Source: Pseudidiomarina sp. CB1
GTDB taxonomy: Bacteria; Pseudomonadota; Gammaproteobacteria; Enterobacterales; Alteromonadaceae
NCBI RefSeq assembly: GCF_024752025.1
Contig: NZ_JANTPU010000001.1
Span: 930,001-994,000 of the forward strand
DNA length: 64,000 nt
Reading direction: 5' to 3'
How positions within the stretch are numbered: position 1 is the first letter of the stretch; every line of letters begins with the position of its first letter. The notes under the pieces were generated by a model. It did no database searches and was not told the origin of the DNA. It was given only the letters and a program-made list of their open reading frames with translations. This document shows positions 31,608 to 40,917 of this stretch, piece after piece. The position numbers were made by a program, and so were the translations under genes.

Positions 31608-31634
31608 ATATGGGGCATCTCTAAATTTTTTCAA
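31608..31634 (-). promoter_or_regulatory. Sigma-32 promoter of dnaK (proximal)
   Basis: TTGAAA (31634-31629), 13-bp spacer and CCCCATAT (31615-31608) on the minus strand, a near-perfect match to the heat-shock consensus CTTGAAA-N13-CCCCATnT, about 45 bases before the dnaK start. Confidence 0.9.
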
Positions 31635-31669
31635 TGCCCGCTCAGGTAATTTATCTTTGGTTGACAGTG

Positions 31670-31696
31670 TTATGGGGTTGCGAAAAAGGATTACAA
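31670..31696 (-). promoter_or_regulatory. Sigma-32 promoter of dnaK (distal)
   Basis: CTTGTAA with TTGTAA at 31696-31691, 13-bp spacer and CCCCATAA (31677-31670). It is exactly the same spacing as the proximal site, 62 bp upstream of it, giving tandem heat-shock promoters. Confidence 0.75.
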
Positions 31697-31717
31697 GCCT
31701 TGTGGTTAATTTTTTTC

Positions 31718-33361
31718 TTAAACCCAGCCTTTTGGACGCGCAGCTGTTGGGTAGTCCTTCATGCCCAACGCTCGCTGGAGCCAGAGTTCATGTGGCGGTA
31801 GCATCTGTCGCGCCATTTGCAAACGTTGCAAAATTGCCGGATTGACTTGGGTTGGTGGACGGCGCTCACCGAACCATTGATCACATTCCTCTTGCAAAAA
31901 TTCCATGCCATACAAAATGCATTCGTAACTTTCGTGATTCCATAAGCCGCCCGTATCTACTGGAGAGCGTGCATCCATCAGACCAGAACCGAGCGGTGGC
32001 AGCGCACCATCGGCTTGCCCAACAAGCGCAGCGAAATTTTGGTCTTGAAAGTCATGAGCACTCGGTGGCTTATGCCGCCAAAACTCAAACTTAGCTTGCA
32101 AGCGATCAGTAATGTGCTCACGCTCTTGTACGGTACGCCAAAACTCGGTATCAGTGCGCTTCGTCAGGCAGTAATGCATGTTGATAAAATCGAGAATTTC
32201 ATAATAACGGTTGGTCATCAGACGGTTATATCGTGCAGCAAGAATTTCTTGATCTTCTCGGTGCCAAGGAAAGTGCTCAGCGAGTAGCACCGCACCTAAA
32301 TCACTCAAATAAAGTCCGGTCGATTCAAGTGGCTCAATAAAACCGCCAGATAAGCCAATAGCGACACAATTACCTTGCCACTGTTGATGACGTCGCCCTG
32401 CTTTAAAAGGTATAAAACGGCACGGTAAATCATCGGTATTGCCGCCCTGATAGGCGCGCATTTCACGCTCGGCTGCCTCTTCATCAATGAAGGCACTGGA
32501 ATGCACATAACCAATCGAACGACGGGTTTGCATGGGGATATCCCAAATCCAGCCGTTCGACAACGCTGTAGCGGTCGTATAAGGCCGCACCATGCCTGGA
32601 TAATGCGTGTCATATGGCACGTGCATCGTCACCGCACGATCGCAAAGCAGGTACTTGCCAAAATCTTCGTAGCCAACGCCCATTTCTTTTTCCAACAGCA
32701 GCGAGCGGAAGCCGGTACAGTCGACAAAAATATCCGCCGTGATTTCTTGGCCTTTGTCGGTGGTAACACTCGCAATATCGCCATTGGCATGCTTCTTCAC
32801 TTCCGCCATATTGGCCATGGTATGTACAACATTTCGAGCGGTGGAGAAGTCACGCAGATAATCGGCAAATTTTTGCGCATTCATCTGATACGCATAATTA
32901 AGCCGCGCCCCCATGCGCCATTCACCAAACATAACGGGGGCGCGCCCCCACTCACAAACTAAAGGCTGAATCGAGCAGGTTTCCATGAACGGCACACTGC
33001 GGTCAGAGCGAAGCCAATCACTACCGGCGTAATCAATAGGTTGAGCGCGTAGACTACTGAACGGATGGTGGTAAAAGCTGTTGTCATTGTGAACCCAGTT
33101 CACATATTTGATCGATTGCTTAAACGTACCTTCGGTGACCCGCATGAATTCCATTTCGTCAATACCAATAGCGGCGAGTAAGTGTCGCATCGAGGGAATC
33201 GTTGCTTCACCGACCGAAATACGGGGTGTGTCAGGTGATTCGAGTAGCTCGATATCAACACGATGGTCATTACCCCGCCGATTTAACGCGCCATTGAGAT
33301 AAGCAGCCGCCATCCAGCCAGCCGAGCCACCACCGACAATAAGAATCTTCCGCTTTTCCAT
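31718..33361 (-). CDS. Flavin-dependent halogenase-like protein (tryptophan halogenase family)
   Basis: 547 residues of the tryptophan-halogenase family. The FAD motif GGGSAGWM starts at about residue 10. K81 in GTFKQSIKYVNW matches the catalytic lysine (PrnA K79), the family signature WIWDIP lies at 271-276, and FIEPLESTGLY near 341-351 matches the PrnA Glu346-Ser347 segment. All residues expected for chlorination or bromination are therefore visible, but many members beside TonB receptors have no known substrate, and halogenation is not shown. It lies 26 bases after a sulfotransferase-like gene. GGAGTAGGTT precedes the ATG. Confidence 0.85.
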   Translation of the reverse strand: MEKRKILIVGGGSAGWMAAAYLNGALNRRGNDHRVDIELLESPDTPRISVGEATIPSMRHLLAAIGIDEMEFMRVTEGTFKQSIKYVNWVHNDNSFYHHPFSSLRAQPIDYAGSDWLRSDRSVPFMETCSIQPLVCEWGRAPVMFGEWRMGARLNYAYQMNAQKFADYLRDFSTARNVVHTMANMAEVKKHANGDIASVTTDKGQEITADIFVDCTGFRSLLLEKEMGVGYEDFGKYLLCDRAVTMHVPYDTHYPGMVRPYTTATALSNGWIWDIPMQTRRSIGYVHSSAFIDEEAAEREMRAYQGGNTDDLPCRFIPFKAGRRHQQWQGNCVAIGLSGGFIEPLESTGLYLSDLGAVLLAEHFPWHREDQEILAARYNRLMTNRYYEILDFINMHYCLTKRTDTEFWRTVQEREHITDRLQAKFEFWRHKPPSAHDFQDQNFAALVGQADGALPPLGSGLMDARSPVDTGGLWNHESYECILYGMEFLQEECDQWFGERRPPTQVNPAILQRLQMARQMLPPHELWLQRALGMKDYPTAARPKGWV

Positions 33362-33387
33362 AACCTACTCCGCTTAGTGCGTTGTAA

Positions 33388-34179
33388 TTATTCGTTGTAA
33401 CCGAGTAACGTTCGGAGGCCCGGAGCTGCATAATCAACCAGTTTACGTTGTTGCTCAGGTAGCTCATTCGGGATCGAAAAGGCTGTATTGCTCAAGTTAT
33501 CGCGGTAGGTCCCGCTTTGCTCGCGATCCGCACCCACGCGGATACGCTCGCGCCAGTCCGCTGGAAATTCGCGTAAGTTAAGCGGTGCCAACAATTCGCG
33601 GAAATACGACTCTGCTTCATCGCTGTCGAGATTGACGACGTTGTCGCGCAACTCCTCGTAGCGCACCAGTTTCACACCCGTGCCCAACCATGCTGCTGCG
33701 TTATTATCGAAAATATCAGCCAATGACGGCACTTTTTGGTGGATACCAAAAATCATCATGTTGAGAATCTCTTCAAGATTAATTTGCCCAGCCTTGAGGT
33801 GCTCTAAATTACCTTGAAAATTATCTGATAAGAAGAAACGTGCGCGCGCTAAAACCCAGTCGTAAGGGTCACGGACCACCACAATATGCTGCGCTTTGTG
33901 AAGCGCGATGCAGGCCTCGTCAGAAAAAAGCAAATGCCCCCAACTTAATTTGGGCTGCAACGGATTAAACGCTCCGACATGCTGCCGCAAAACCGGAATT
34001 TGAATGAAAGTATCGTGGTATTGCTGGTTTACGGGCACAAACATCCGAAAGATATTGCGAATTAAATGGGTGCCACATTTCGGCACTGAATTCAAAAAAA
34101 CGGGAACGGTTAGAACTTGTTGGTCAAAGTCCTGATTACGTTCGTTAAGAGTATCAGGCTTGGTCACAATACGCGCCAT
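33388..34179 (-). CDS. Sulfotransferase-like protein
   Basis: 263 residues. N30-SVPKCGTHLIRNIF resembles the 5'-phosphosulfate loop (PKSGTTWL-type) of PAPS-dependent sulfotransferases, and VVRDPYDWVLARARFF (about 101-116) resembles the 3'-phosphate site, though the usual serine after RDP is Trp/Ala here. YEELRDN follows. Fold similarity is likely; sulfation is unproven, and the protein could be a divergent relative. ATG 34179 is used because the longer frame to 34266 would run back through the terminator of the receptor gene. It lies between the receptor and the halogenase on one strand. Confidence 0.65.
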   Translation of the reverse strand: MARIVTKPDTLNERNQDFDQQVLTVPVFLNSVPKCGTHLIRNIFRMFVPVNQQYHDTFIQIPVLRQHVGAFNPLQPKLSWGHLLFSDEACIALHKAQHIVVVRDPYDWVLARARFFLSDNFQGNLEHLKAGQINLEEILNMMIFGIHQKVPSLADIFDNNAAAWLGTGVKLVRYEELRDNVVNLDSDEAESYFRELLAPLNLREFPADWRERIRVGADREQSGTYRDNLSNTAFSIPNELPEQQRKLVDYAAPGLRTLLGYNE

Positions 34180-34235
34180 TGTTTGCTCACTGTTGTTGTT
34201 ATTCGTTCTATGAGTTTGCCATTTTCGCGGCCTAT

Positions 34236-34269
34236 AAAAAAGAAAATGCCGACAAAAAGTCGGCATTTT
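34236..34269 (-). terminator. Intrinsic terminator after the TonB receptor
   Basis: On the minus strand AAAATGCCGAC and GTCGGCATTTT form an 11-bp stem with a TTTTT loop, followed by CTTTTTT. It separates the receptor from the sulfotransferase-like gene, so downstream genes would be expressed by read-through or by another promoter. Confidence 0.85.
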
Positions 34270-34297
34270 ATCTTAGTGCTTGTGTCTACACTGCTAA

Positions 34298-37267
34298 TTA
34301 AAAGTCATAAGCAATGTTGACGAAGGCACGGCGACCTAACCAGTCGTACTGACTGTAGAAGGCTGCGTTACCTACACGCGTCGCGTAGCTGCTCGAAGAA
34401 ATCTGAGGAGCTTCTTTATCGAATGCATTCGCAACACCAACAGTGATACTCAAGCCTTCGTCGATAAAGTCACGAGTTGCAGAGAACGCATGATAGATCA
34501 CCGATGGAGTAGCAAGGTCGATACGAACCTCGTCACCCCAATAGGTAGCATCATCACGGTACTCGCCGTCACCATACCACTCGTGGTTCGATGCTTCACC
34601 GATGTAACGTGCGGTCCAGTTATAGGTCCAATCACCTTTCATCATCGCAAAGTTGAAGTTACCCACGTGCTCAGGGCGACCTAAGCGACCAGCGCGGTCT
34701 TGGCGCTCACTGGTTGGTAGTAATTTGCTTGAAGCTTCAATCTGATACGTGTGCTCATAACTCAATTCGAACTCAGCGAAATCAGTAGAGAACGGATAGC
34801 TCATTTGCAAATCGACACCAGTATTCACTTGGCTTGCGATGTTCAAGTAATTACCTTGAACTTCTTCAACGCGCAGGTCAGTTTCATTACGGAAGAACTG
34901 ATCACATAGCGGCTCTGATTCGAAGTTCTGTGACGAATAACAACCACCAACGATTTGGCCTGCGCCAAGCAGTGTTACTTCACCTTCGATTTCGATATCG
35001 AAGTAGTCGATACTCATCGCGAAATCAGTGAAGCTTGGTGTCCAGACGAAACCAACAGTGTTCGCAGTAGAAGTTTCAGCTTTAAGCGTACCGAAACCAC
35101 CACCAGTGACGACTGTGGCTGAAATTGCACCACCAGCGTAATCTTCCGGGATGCCGTCAGCAGCACAGTTTGCCGCAACATTATCGGAAATATTACCCTG
35201 TTCGAGATTCTCACCCCAACGAATACATGGATCAACACTACGCTGGCTTGCGAAGCTTGACTGGTCGTTTAGGAACAATTCGTAAAGCGCTGGTGACCGG
35301 AACGATGTACCACGTGAAGCACGAATACGGAAACCTTCAACCACTGACCAGTTCAAGCCCGCTTTATAAGTAGTATCGCTACCATAGGTTGAAACGTCAG
35401 TGAAACGACCTGAAACCGAAACATCCAAGCTTTCCATTAATGGCAAGTCACGAACAACTGGGATTTGCACTTCTGCAAAGGCTGCGCGCGTGAATGATTT
35501 ACCACGTGTGATACCTGCAGATGACATACCCCAGCTGTTACCCTGAAGTGTCACTTCTCCTGGGGTATCATTGATCTTATCTTGCTGGAACGATAGACCC
35601 GCTGCCATGCCTACAAAGCCAGCTGGGAGCTCCATTAGATCACCAGTAATAATACCTTCCAACGTGCGTTGGTTATAAATGGTGTTACCGGTTTCAGAAC
35701 CGAACAAGAATTCTTGCATTTCTGGGCTGATATTACCCGCCAAGAATTGCGGATCGAGCCACGGTACATCTTTACAAGGAATACCACGTACCGACAGCTC
35801 CATACCTTCACATGAGCCGGTCAGGAAGTTCTGATCGAAAATCGCATCTTGGTAGATGATTTTCTGCTGATAGTCACCATCACTGCGACTGTCTTGGTAG
35901 TTGATATCCCAGTACCAATCACCGATTGAGCCTTCGATACCGGCAACAAAACGACGATAATCTACAGTAATTTCGCTGCCCGAGTGATCCGTGATCGGCG
36001 TTGGGCTTAACCACTGCGCACCTGTCCAGCCTTCGCTACGCGTATCACCAGAGAAGAAGTTTTCGTTGTAGAGGTAGCTCCAGAACTGACGATAACCATT
36101 TGTGATGGTTTTACGACGGTTTAACAACACTTCGGTGTACAAAGTTGTGGTATCTGACGCCCAGTATTCACCTTCAACAAAAACAGTCGCAACTTCAGTT
36201 TCTGGTGAAAGCGTTTCTAAGTCTTGGAAAGGATGGTCGGCATTGGTTACACCGAACGATTCACGGTCATAAGCGACTGGGTACCAGCCTTCTGGGGTAC
36301 GCATAGAGTTAGGACCGGTCGCGCGATCGTTAAACGAGTCGAGGTACTGACCTAAGTCACCATCGTAATCATACTGCGCTTTTGCACCTGGAGGTACTTC
36401 GCCCGAGTAGTCATAGATCCAAACATGGCCCCAAAGTAAGTCATTACAATGGTATTCGTTGGTACGTGGATCAACTACATCGACACGCTCACCTGAATCT
36501 GGGTCGAAGAAGTAAGGGTTACCACAAGCAAATACATCACGGTCACCACGCGCAAGCTCTTGGGTGCGCTGGTAGTCACCGACTACGCGTAATGAGCCGC
36601 TGTCAAAGCTACGGCCCATGGTACCGCTTAAGCGGAACTGAGCACCGCCGTCGTCCATCGGCTGACTCATGTTCAGGTTGAGGCTACTTTCATCACCCGA
36701 TTTAGTGATAATGTTTACAACACCAGCAACAGCGTCAGAACCGTAAAGTGAAGAAGCACCATCTTTCAGGATCTCAACACGCTCAACGGCAGACAAAGGC
36801 ATGATGTTTAAGTCGAACGCAGAAACCTGACCACGAGTACCCGCAGGGCCGATACGGCGGCCATTCAACAATACCAACGTACGGTTCGCGCCTAAACCAC
36901 GCAGCGAGAAGGTTTCAGTACCCGTACCACCTTCGGTGACAAAGGCAGTTGAAGTCGCCGCTGTGATTTGGTTTGAACCCGCAGCAACGGTAGAAGTACG
37001 CAATAAATCACCAAGCGTGACAAGACCTTGGTCAACGGCGTCGCTGGCATTAATGATTTCAACAGGAGCGGCCTGGTCGAGGCCATCAGTGCGGATGCGA
37101 GAACCCAAAACTTGGATTTTCTCTTGCGGTTCTTCAGTTACCGCATTGTCATTATCTTCGTCTGAACCGGTATCTTGCGCTAAGGCTACAGGGCTTGTTG
37201 CGGCGAACACGCAACCCATAGCGATAGCCAAGCGACTCAGCTTCAACTCTTCGAGGAATGTAGTCAT
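34298..37267 (-). CDS. TonB-dependent outer membrane receptor
   Basis: 989 residues. A signal peptide ends ATSPVALAQ (about residue 31). A plug domain follows (KIQVLGSRIRTDG, LRGLGANRTLVLLNGRR, ILKDGASSLYGSDAVAGVV), then a long beta-barrel ending in a terminal aromatic (VNIAYDF). It imports an unknown ligand using TonB energy. The GSRI-type plug is common in marine Alteromonadales receptors that are not siderophore-specific. ATG 37267 is chosen by the signal peptide and AAAGGAT upstream; the frame extends to 37360 without support. A Fur-like site lies just upstream. Confidence 0.93.
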   Translation of the reverse strand: MTTFLEELKLSRLAIAMGCVFAATSPVALAQDTGSDEDNDNAVTEEPQEKIQVLGSRIRTDGLDQAAPVEIINASDAVDQGLVTLGDLLRTSTVAAGSNQITAATSTAFVTEGGTGTETFSLRGLGANRTLVLLNGRRIGPAGTRGQVSAFDLNIMPLSAVERVEILKDGASSLYGSDAVAGVVNIITKSGDESSLNLNMSQPMDDGGAQFRLSGTMGRSFDSGSLRVVGDYQRTQELARGDRDVFACGNPYFFDPDSGERVDVVDPRTNEYHCNDLLWGHVWIYDYSGEVPPGAKAQYDYDGDLGQYLDSFNDRATGPNSMRTPEGWYPVAYDRESFGVTNADHPFQDLETLSPETEVATVFVEGEYWASDTTTLYTEVLLNRRKTITNGYRQFWSYLYNENFFSGDTRSEGWTGAQWLSPTPITDHSGSEITVDYRRFVAGIEGSIGDWYWDINYQDSRSDGDYQQKIIYQDAIFDQNFLTGSCEGMELSVRGIPCKDVPWLDPQFLAGNISPEMQEFLFGSETGNTIYNQRTLEGIITGDLMELPAGFVGMAAGLSFQQDKINDTPGEVTLQGNSWGMSSAGITRGKSFTRAAFAEVQIPVVRDLPLMESLDVSVSGRFTDVSTYGSDTTYKAGLNWSVVEGFRIRASRGTSFRSPALYELFLNDQSSFASQRSVDPCIRWGENLEQGNISDNVAANCAADGIPEDYAGGAISATVVTGGGFGTLKAETSTANTVGFVWTPSFTDFAMSIDYFDIEIEGEVTLLGAGQIVGGCYSSQNFESEPLCDQFFRNETDLRVEEVQGNYLNIASQVNTGVDLQMSYPFSTDFAEFELSYEHTYQIEASSKLLPTSERQDRAGRLGRPEHVGNFNFAMMKGDWTYNWTARYIGEASNHEWYGDGEYRDDATYWGDEVRIDLATPSVIYHAFSATRDFIDEGLSITVGVANAFDKEAPQISSSSYATRVGNAAFYSQYDWLGRRAFVNIAYDF

Positions 37268-37284
37268 AGGACATCCTTTATTGT

Positions 37285-37303
37285 TTTTATGATGATTATC
37301 ATC
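37285..37303. promoter_or_regulatory. Fur-like box upstream of the TonB receptor
   Basis: On the minus strand GATGATAATCATCATAAAA. It contains TGATAATCAT, the exact core of the Fur consensus; by the 7-1-7 model it matches at about 12 of 14 positions (TGATAAT-C-ATCATAA). It lies about 20 bases before the receptor start, downstream of the candidate promoter, where binding would block transcription. Confidence 0.5.
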
Positions 37304-37348
37304 TAAGAGGAACTCGAAAGCGCAGGCTTTTCCTCCCCCTAACGCTTG

Positions 37349-37376
37349 ATAATAAACCATAAGAACAACATTACAA
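37349..37376 (-). promoter_or_regulatory. Candidate sigma-70 promoter of the TonB receptor
   Basis: TTGTAA (37376-37371), 16-bp spacer and TATTAT (37354-37349) on the minus strand, in the gap after grpE and about 80 bases before the receptor start. Confidence 0.5.
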
Positions 37377-37431
37377 CCTAAAAATGTTGCTCAGGACGCC
37401 CCTAGACTGGCTTCTTTGTTTCAAACCTGTG

Positions 37432-38040
37432 TCAGTTTTTTACCACCATTACCATCGCTGGACGTAATAAACGTCCGCTCAATGTGTAGCCTTTTTGCAT
37501 CACCGCCAAAATAGTATTGTTCTCTTTGCCTTCAGCAGCTTGCATTGACATCGCTTGATGCAAATCTGGATTAAAAGTTTCTCCTTCTTCGCCAACCGCT
37601 TCAACACCAAATTTAGTTAGCGTGCTCAGCAGGCTCTTGTGCGTAAGCTCAATACCCTCCAGAAAGTTGGCATTAATGCTTTCTTCTTGGTCTGCGATCG
37701 CTAGCGCGCGTTCGAGATTGTCGACCGTAGTCAACAATTCATTGGCAAACTTCTCCAGAGCAAATTTATGCGCCTTCTCAACATCTTGCGCAGCGCGACG
37801 ACGCACATTTTCCATTTCGGCGACAGCTCGTACGGCACGATCTTTCGATTCTTCCGCCCGCTGCTCCGCTTGACTGAGTGCAAGCTCCAGCTCAGCAATA
37901 CGTTCGTCTGCTACGGTTGACAGTACTTGCTCTTCACCGCTGTCTTGCGTCTCGCTTTCTGTCTGCTCTACAGTTTCTGGCTCGTGCTCATCAACTGCAA
38001 CTTTTTGTTCATTTTCCTTCGCAGAATCGTGTTGGGTCAT
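37432..38040 (-). CDS. grpE: Nucleotide exchange factor GrpE
   Basis: Releases ADP from DnaK. The 202-residue product has an acidic, disordered N-terminus (about residues 1-45), a long coiled coil (AELELALSQAEQRAEESKDR onward), then MENVRRRAAQDVEKAHKFALEKFANELL and a C-terminal beta domain ending LRPAMVMVVKN. It is on the opposite side of the accessory block from dnaK and has its own heat-shock promoter. Confidence 0.97.
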   Translation of the reverse strand: MTQHDSAKENEQKVAVDEHEPETVEQTESETQDSGEEQVLSTVADERIAELELALSQAEQRAEESKDRAVRAVAEMENVRRRAAQDVEKAHKFALEKFANELLTTVDNLERALAIADQEESINANFLEGIELTHKSLLSTLTKFGVEAVGEEGETFNPDLHQAMSMQAAEGKENNTILAVMQKGYTLSGRLLRPAMVMVVKN

Positions 38041-38084
38041 GTTTCGTTACTCTTTCAATGTGATATAACTAAGCTTGTGCTCTG

Positions 38085-38111
38085 TTATGGGGGCACGATT
38101 TTTTGATTCAA
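38085..38111 (-). promoter_or_regulatory. Sigma-32 promoter of grpE
   Basis: CTTGAAT with TTGAAT at 38111-38106, a 13-bp spacer and CCCCATAA (38092-38085) on the minus strand, about 45 bases before the grpE start. The -10 is preceded by a fifth C. Confidence 0.85.
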
Positions 38112-38142
38112 GGTATTTTGCATAAAAATCGAGGGAAGTTTT

Positions 38143-39033
38143 ATGGCAAATCCACAGGCGCTAGCCTTTCAACGCATTGCTCTACTCGGTAAGGTCAATC
38201 ATGAAGCGACCCGCGCCACGCTCCTTACCTTAGAGCAAGAGTTGGGATCCCTTGGTTTGGATGTCATCATTGAAGAGCGCACTGCGCAACAGCTCGATCG
38301 GCGTGAACGAGCGACCCTTCCCCTCGAGCAACTGGGTGAAGCCGCAGACTTAGCAGTGGTCGTGGGAGGTGACGGCAACATGCTCGGCGCGGCACGCATT
38401 CTTTGCGAGCATAACGTCGCCGTGGTCGGCGTTAACCGCGGCAACCTCGGTTTTCTTACCGATCTTGACCCCGACCATGTCATGCAGCAACTTCGTGCGG
38501 TATTAGCGGGTGACTTTATCACTGAAGAACGCTTCCTATTACAAGCCGAAGTCATCCGTAATGGTCATCGCCATAATGTTGGTCGTGCGATCAACGAGGT
38601 CGTGCTGCATTCTGACAAAGTCGCCCACATGATCGAGTTTGAAGTTTATGTCGACAGTGACTTCGTTTATAGCCAGCGTTCTGATGGATTAATCGTAAGC
38701 ACGCCTACCGGCTCCACTGCGTATTCGTTATCCGGTGGCGGACCAATTTTAACCCCGGGATTAGACGCGATTAGTTTAGTTCCTATGTTCCCACATACCT
38801 TAAGTAGTCGCCCCATCGTGGTCGGTGCGAACTGTACCTTACACCTCAAACCTTCACCGGATAATGGTAATTTGCAGTTAAGTTGTGACGGCCATATGCG
38901 CATGGAAGTACTCCCCAACGACGAAGTGTTGATCCACAAATACGCCTATACTTTGACGCTATTACACCCTAAAGATCACAGCTACTTCAAAGTGTTACGA
39001 AATAAACTCGGTTGGGGTAGCCGACTCTTTTAA
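38143..39033 (+). CDS. nadK: NAD kinase
   Basis: Phosphorylates NAD to NADP. The 296 residues contain the catalytic GGDGN at 75-79 ([15 protein letters not shown]), [17 protein letters not shown] and the NAD site [20 protein letters not shown]. It is divergent from grpE and followed by recN, the same gene neighbourhood (grpE, nadK, recN, bamE) as in E. coli. Confidence 0.98.
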   Translation: MANPQALAFQRIALLGKVNHEATRATLLTLEQELGSLGLDVIIEERTAQQLDRRERATLPLEQLGEAADLAVVVGGDGNMLGAARILCEHNVAVVGVNRGNLGFLTDLDPDHVMQQLRAVLAGDFITEERFLLQAEVIRNGHRHNVGRAINEVVLHSDKVAHMIEFEVYVDSDFVYSQRSDGLIVSTPTGSTAYSLSGGGPILTPGLDAISLVPMFPHTLSSRPIVVGANCTLHLKPSPDNGNLQLSCDGHMRMEVLPNDEVLIHKYAYTLTLLHPKDHSYFKVLRNKLGWGSRLF

Positions 39034-39069
39034 GCTCTGACTTGCATTACTGTATAAATACTGTATAAC

Positions 39070-39089
39070 TACTGTATGTAAACACAGTA
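39070..39089. promoter_or_regulatory. LexA (SOS) box of recN
   Basis: TACTGTATGTAAACACAGTA, a full CTGT-N8-ACAG site with the preferred TA flanks, 33 bases before the recN start. Two further TACTGTATA half-type repeats lie just upstream (from about 39048), reminiscent of the multiple LexA sites at E. coli recN, but only this one is complete. Confidence 0.9.
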
Positions 39090-39121
39090 GTTGTAGCACG
39101 TTATGCGTAAGGAGCTTTTTT

Positions 39122-40801
39122 ATGTTGGTGCATCTACACGTTCGCAATTTTGCCGTCGTTCGGCAACTCGACGTTGACTTTAAACAAGGTATGACCGCCA
39201 TTACCGGTGAAACCGGCGCAGGAAAATCAATTGCTCTCGACGCTCTCGGGCTTTGCTTGGGCGACCGTGCCGATAGTGATGCCATTCGCCCTAGTGCAGA
39301 GAAAGCGGAAGTCATCGCAAGTTTTCAACTAATCCCGTCAGGCCCCGCACATGAATGGTTAACGGCACAAGAGTTGCTCGACGAAGATGAACCTGAACAC
39401 TGTGTTCTGCGTCGTGTCATAACCCGCGAAGGGCGTTCTAAAGCGTGGATCAATGGTTGCCCTGTGAACGTCACACAATTGAAGCAACTAGCGCCGCTGT
39501 TAGTGAACATTCACGGTCAACACGAACACCAATTGCTCACCAAACCGGAACACCAGCTTGAATTACTTGATGCGTACGCACGCCATGATGACCTGCTTAA
39601 CGATGTTAGCTCGGCTTATCGCCAATGGTACGATTTGCGAAAAAAACAAAAACAAGCGATACAACAACAGGAAGAGCGTCAAGCACGATCACAACTGATC
39701 CGTTATCAAGTGGAAGAGCTGGATCAATTCGCACTGCAAGAAGGTGAATACGAAGAGCTCGAACAACTGCATAAGAAATTGAGTAACAGTTCTGCTTTAC
39801 AAGAAGACAGCCAATTTGCGGTCAATGCCCTCTTCGAAGGTGAGCATAATAATGCCTATGGGTTAGTTCAGGCTGCCGTACAACGCTTGGAACAGCAACT
39901 CGACAATGATCCAACACTCGAGCCCGCAGTTAAAATGCTGACTGAAGCCAGTGTCCAAATCGAAGAAGCAGCCCGTGAATTACGTCATTACAGTGACGCT
40001 ATCGAGCTCGACCAGGATGCTTTAGCAAACGCCGAGAAACGTGTCACCCAAGCTGTGCAATTAGCGCGCAAGCATCAACTTGAACCAACGGCGTTGCCAA
40101 GTTTACATGCGCAATTGAAAGCTGAATTAGCAGAGCTCGACGCCGCCGCGGATGCGCTGGCTAACTCTGATGAAGCCGTTCAAGTTGCCGCACAACATTA
40201 TCGATCATGTGCTGCAAAGCTATCGGCACAGCGCCAACACGCGGCAAAAGAGTTAGGTGAACAAATTTCACAATCCATGCGTGAATTAAATATGCCGCAT
40301 GGGCGCTTCGTTATTGCAGTGGAGCATCAAGCCGATGCACCAGCAACACGTGTTGGCACCGATAATGTGCAATTCCAAGTTACCACCAACCCAGGCCAAC
40401 CGCTGCAGTCATTGGCTCGGGTCGCGTCCGGCGGTGAGCTTTCGCGTATCAGTCTTGCGGTACAGGTGATTGCCGCCGCACAAATGACAACTCCGACACT
40501 AATGTTTGATGAAGTTGACGTTGGTGTAAGTGGTGCTACTGCCGCTACAGTTGGTAAATTATTGCGCCAACTTGGCAAGCAAAATCAGGTGATTTGCGTG
40601 ACACATTTACCGCAGGTTGCCGCCCTAGCTCACCAACAATTACGGGTAGATAAAACGACCGACGGTGAGCATACTGAAACCCAAATGACCGCCCTTGATC
40701 ACGACAACCGTGTGATCGAGCTAGCACGGTTACTTGGGGGAGATCGCATTACCGATACCACCAAAGCGAATGCCAAAGAATTATTGGCAAATGCTAGCTA
40801 A
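39122..40801 (+). CDS. recN: DNA repair protein RecN
   Basis: An SMC-like ATPase that acts in double-strand break repair. The 559 residues have Walker A GETGAGKS near residue 29, long coiled-coil segments in the middle, the ABC signature ASGGELSRISLA and Walker B LMFDEVDVGVSG. AAGGAG precedes the ATG by eight bases. Induced by SOS through the LexA box upstream. Confidence 0.97.
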   Translation: MLVHLHVRNFAVVRQLDVDFKQGMTAITGETGAGKSIALDALGLCLGDRADSDAIRPSAEKAEVIASFQLIPSGPAHEWLTAQELLDEDEPEHCVLRRVITREGRSKAWINGCPVNVTQLKQLAPLLVNIHGQHEHQLLTKPEHQLELLDAYARHDDLLNDVSSAYRQWYDLRKKQKQAIQQQEERQARSQLIRYQVEELDQFALQEGEYEELEQLHKKLSNSSALQEDSQFAVNALFEGEHNNAYGLVQAAVQRLEQQLDNDPTLEPAVKMLTEASVQIEEAARELRHYSDAIELDQDALANAEKRVTQAVQLARKHQLEPTALPSLHAQLKAELAELDAAADALANSDEAVQVAAQHYRSCAAKLSAQRQHAAKELGEQISQSMRELNMPHGRFVIAVEHQADAPATRVGTDNVQFQVTTNPGQPLQSLARVASGGELSRISLAVQVIAAAQMTTPTLMFDEVDVGVSGATAATVGKLLRQLGKQNQVICVTHLPQVAALAHQQLRVDKTTDGEHTETQMTALDHDNRVIELARLLGGDRITDTTKANAKELLANAS

Positions 40802-40839
40802 ATGAACGTTTCCGCAATAAATAGGTCAATCTAAACTCT

Positions 40840-40870
40840 GCAAGGCTAGTTATTCAGCCTTGCTTTGTTT
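40840..40870 (+). terminator. Intrinsic terminator after recN
   Basis: GCAAGGCT and AGCCTTGC pair around an 8-base loop, followed by TTTGTTT. It separates recN from bamE. Confidence 0.75.
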
Positions 40871-40917
40871 ATCATCAGAACTATTGAACTCCATAAACGA
40901 GAAGTAAAGTCTATTTT

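Noticed and set aside
34180-34266. N-terminal extension of the sulfotransferase-like protein
   Set aside because: It overlaps the terminator of the receptor gene and lacks a ribosome site; ATG 34179 gives a sensible start.
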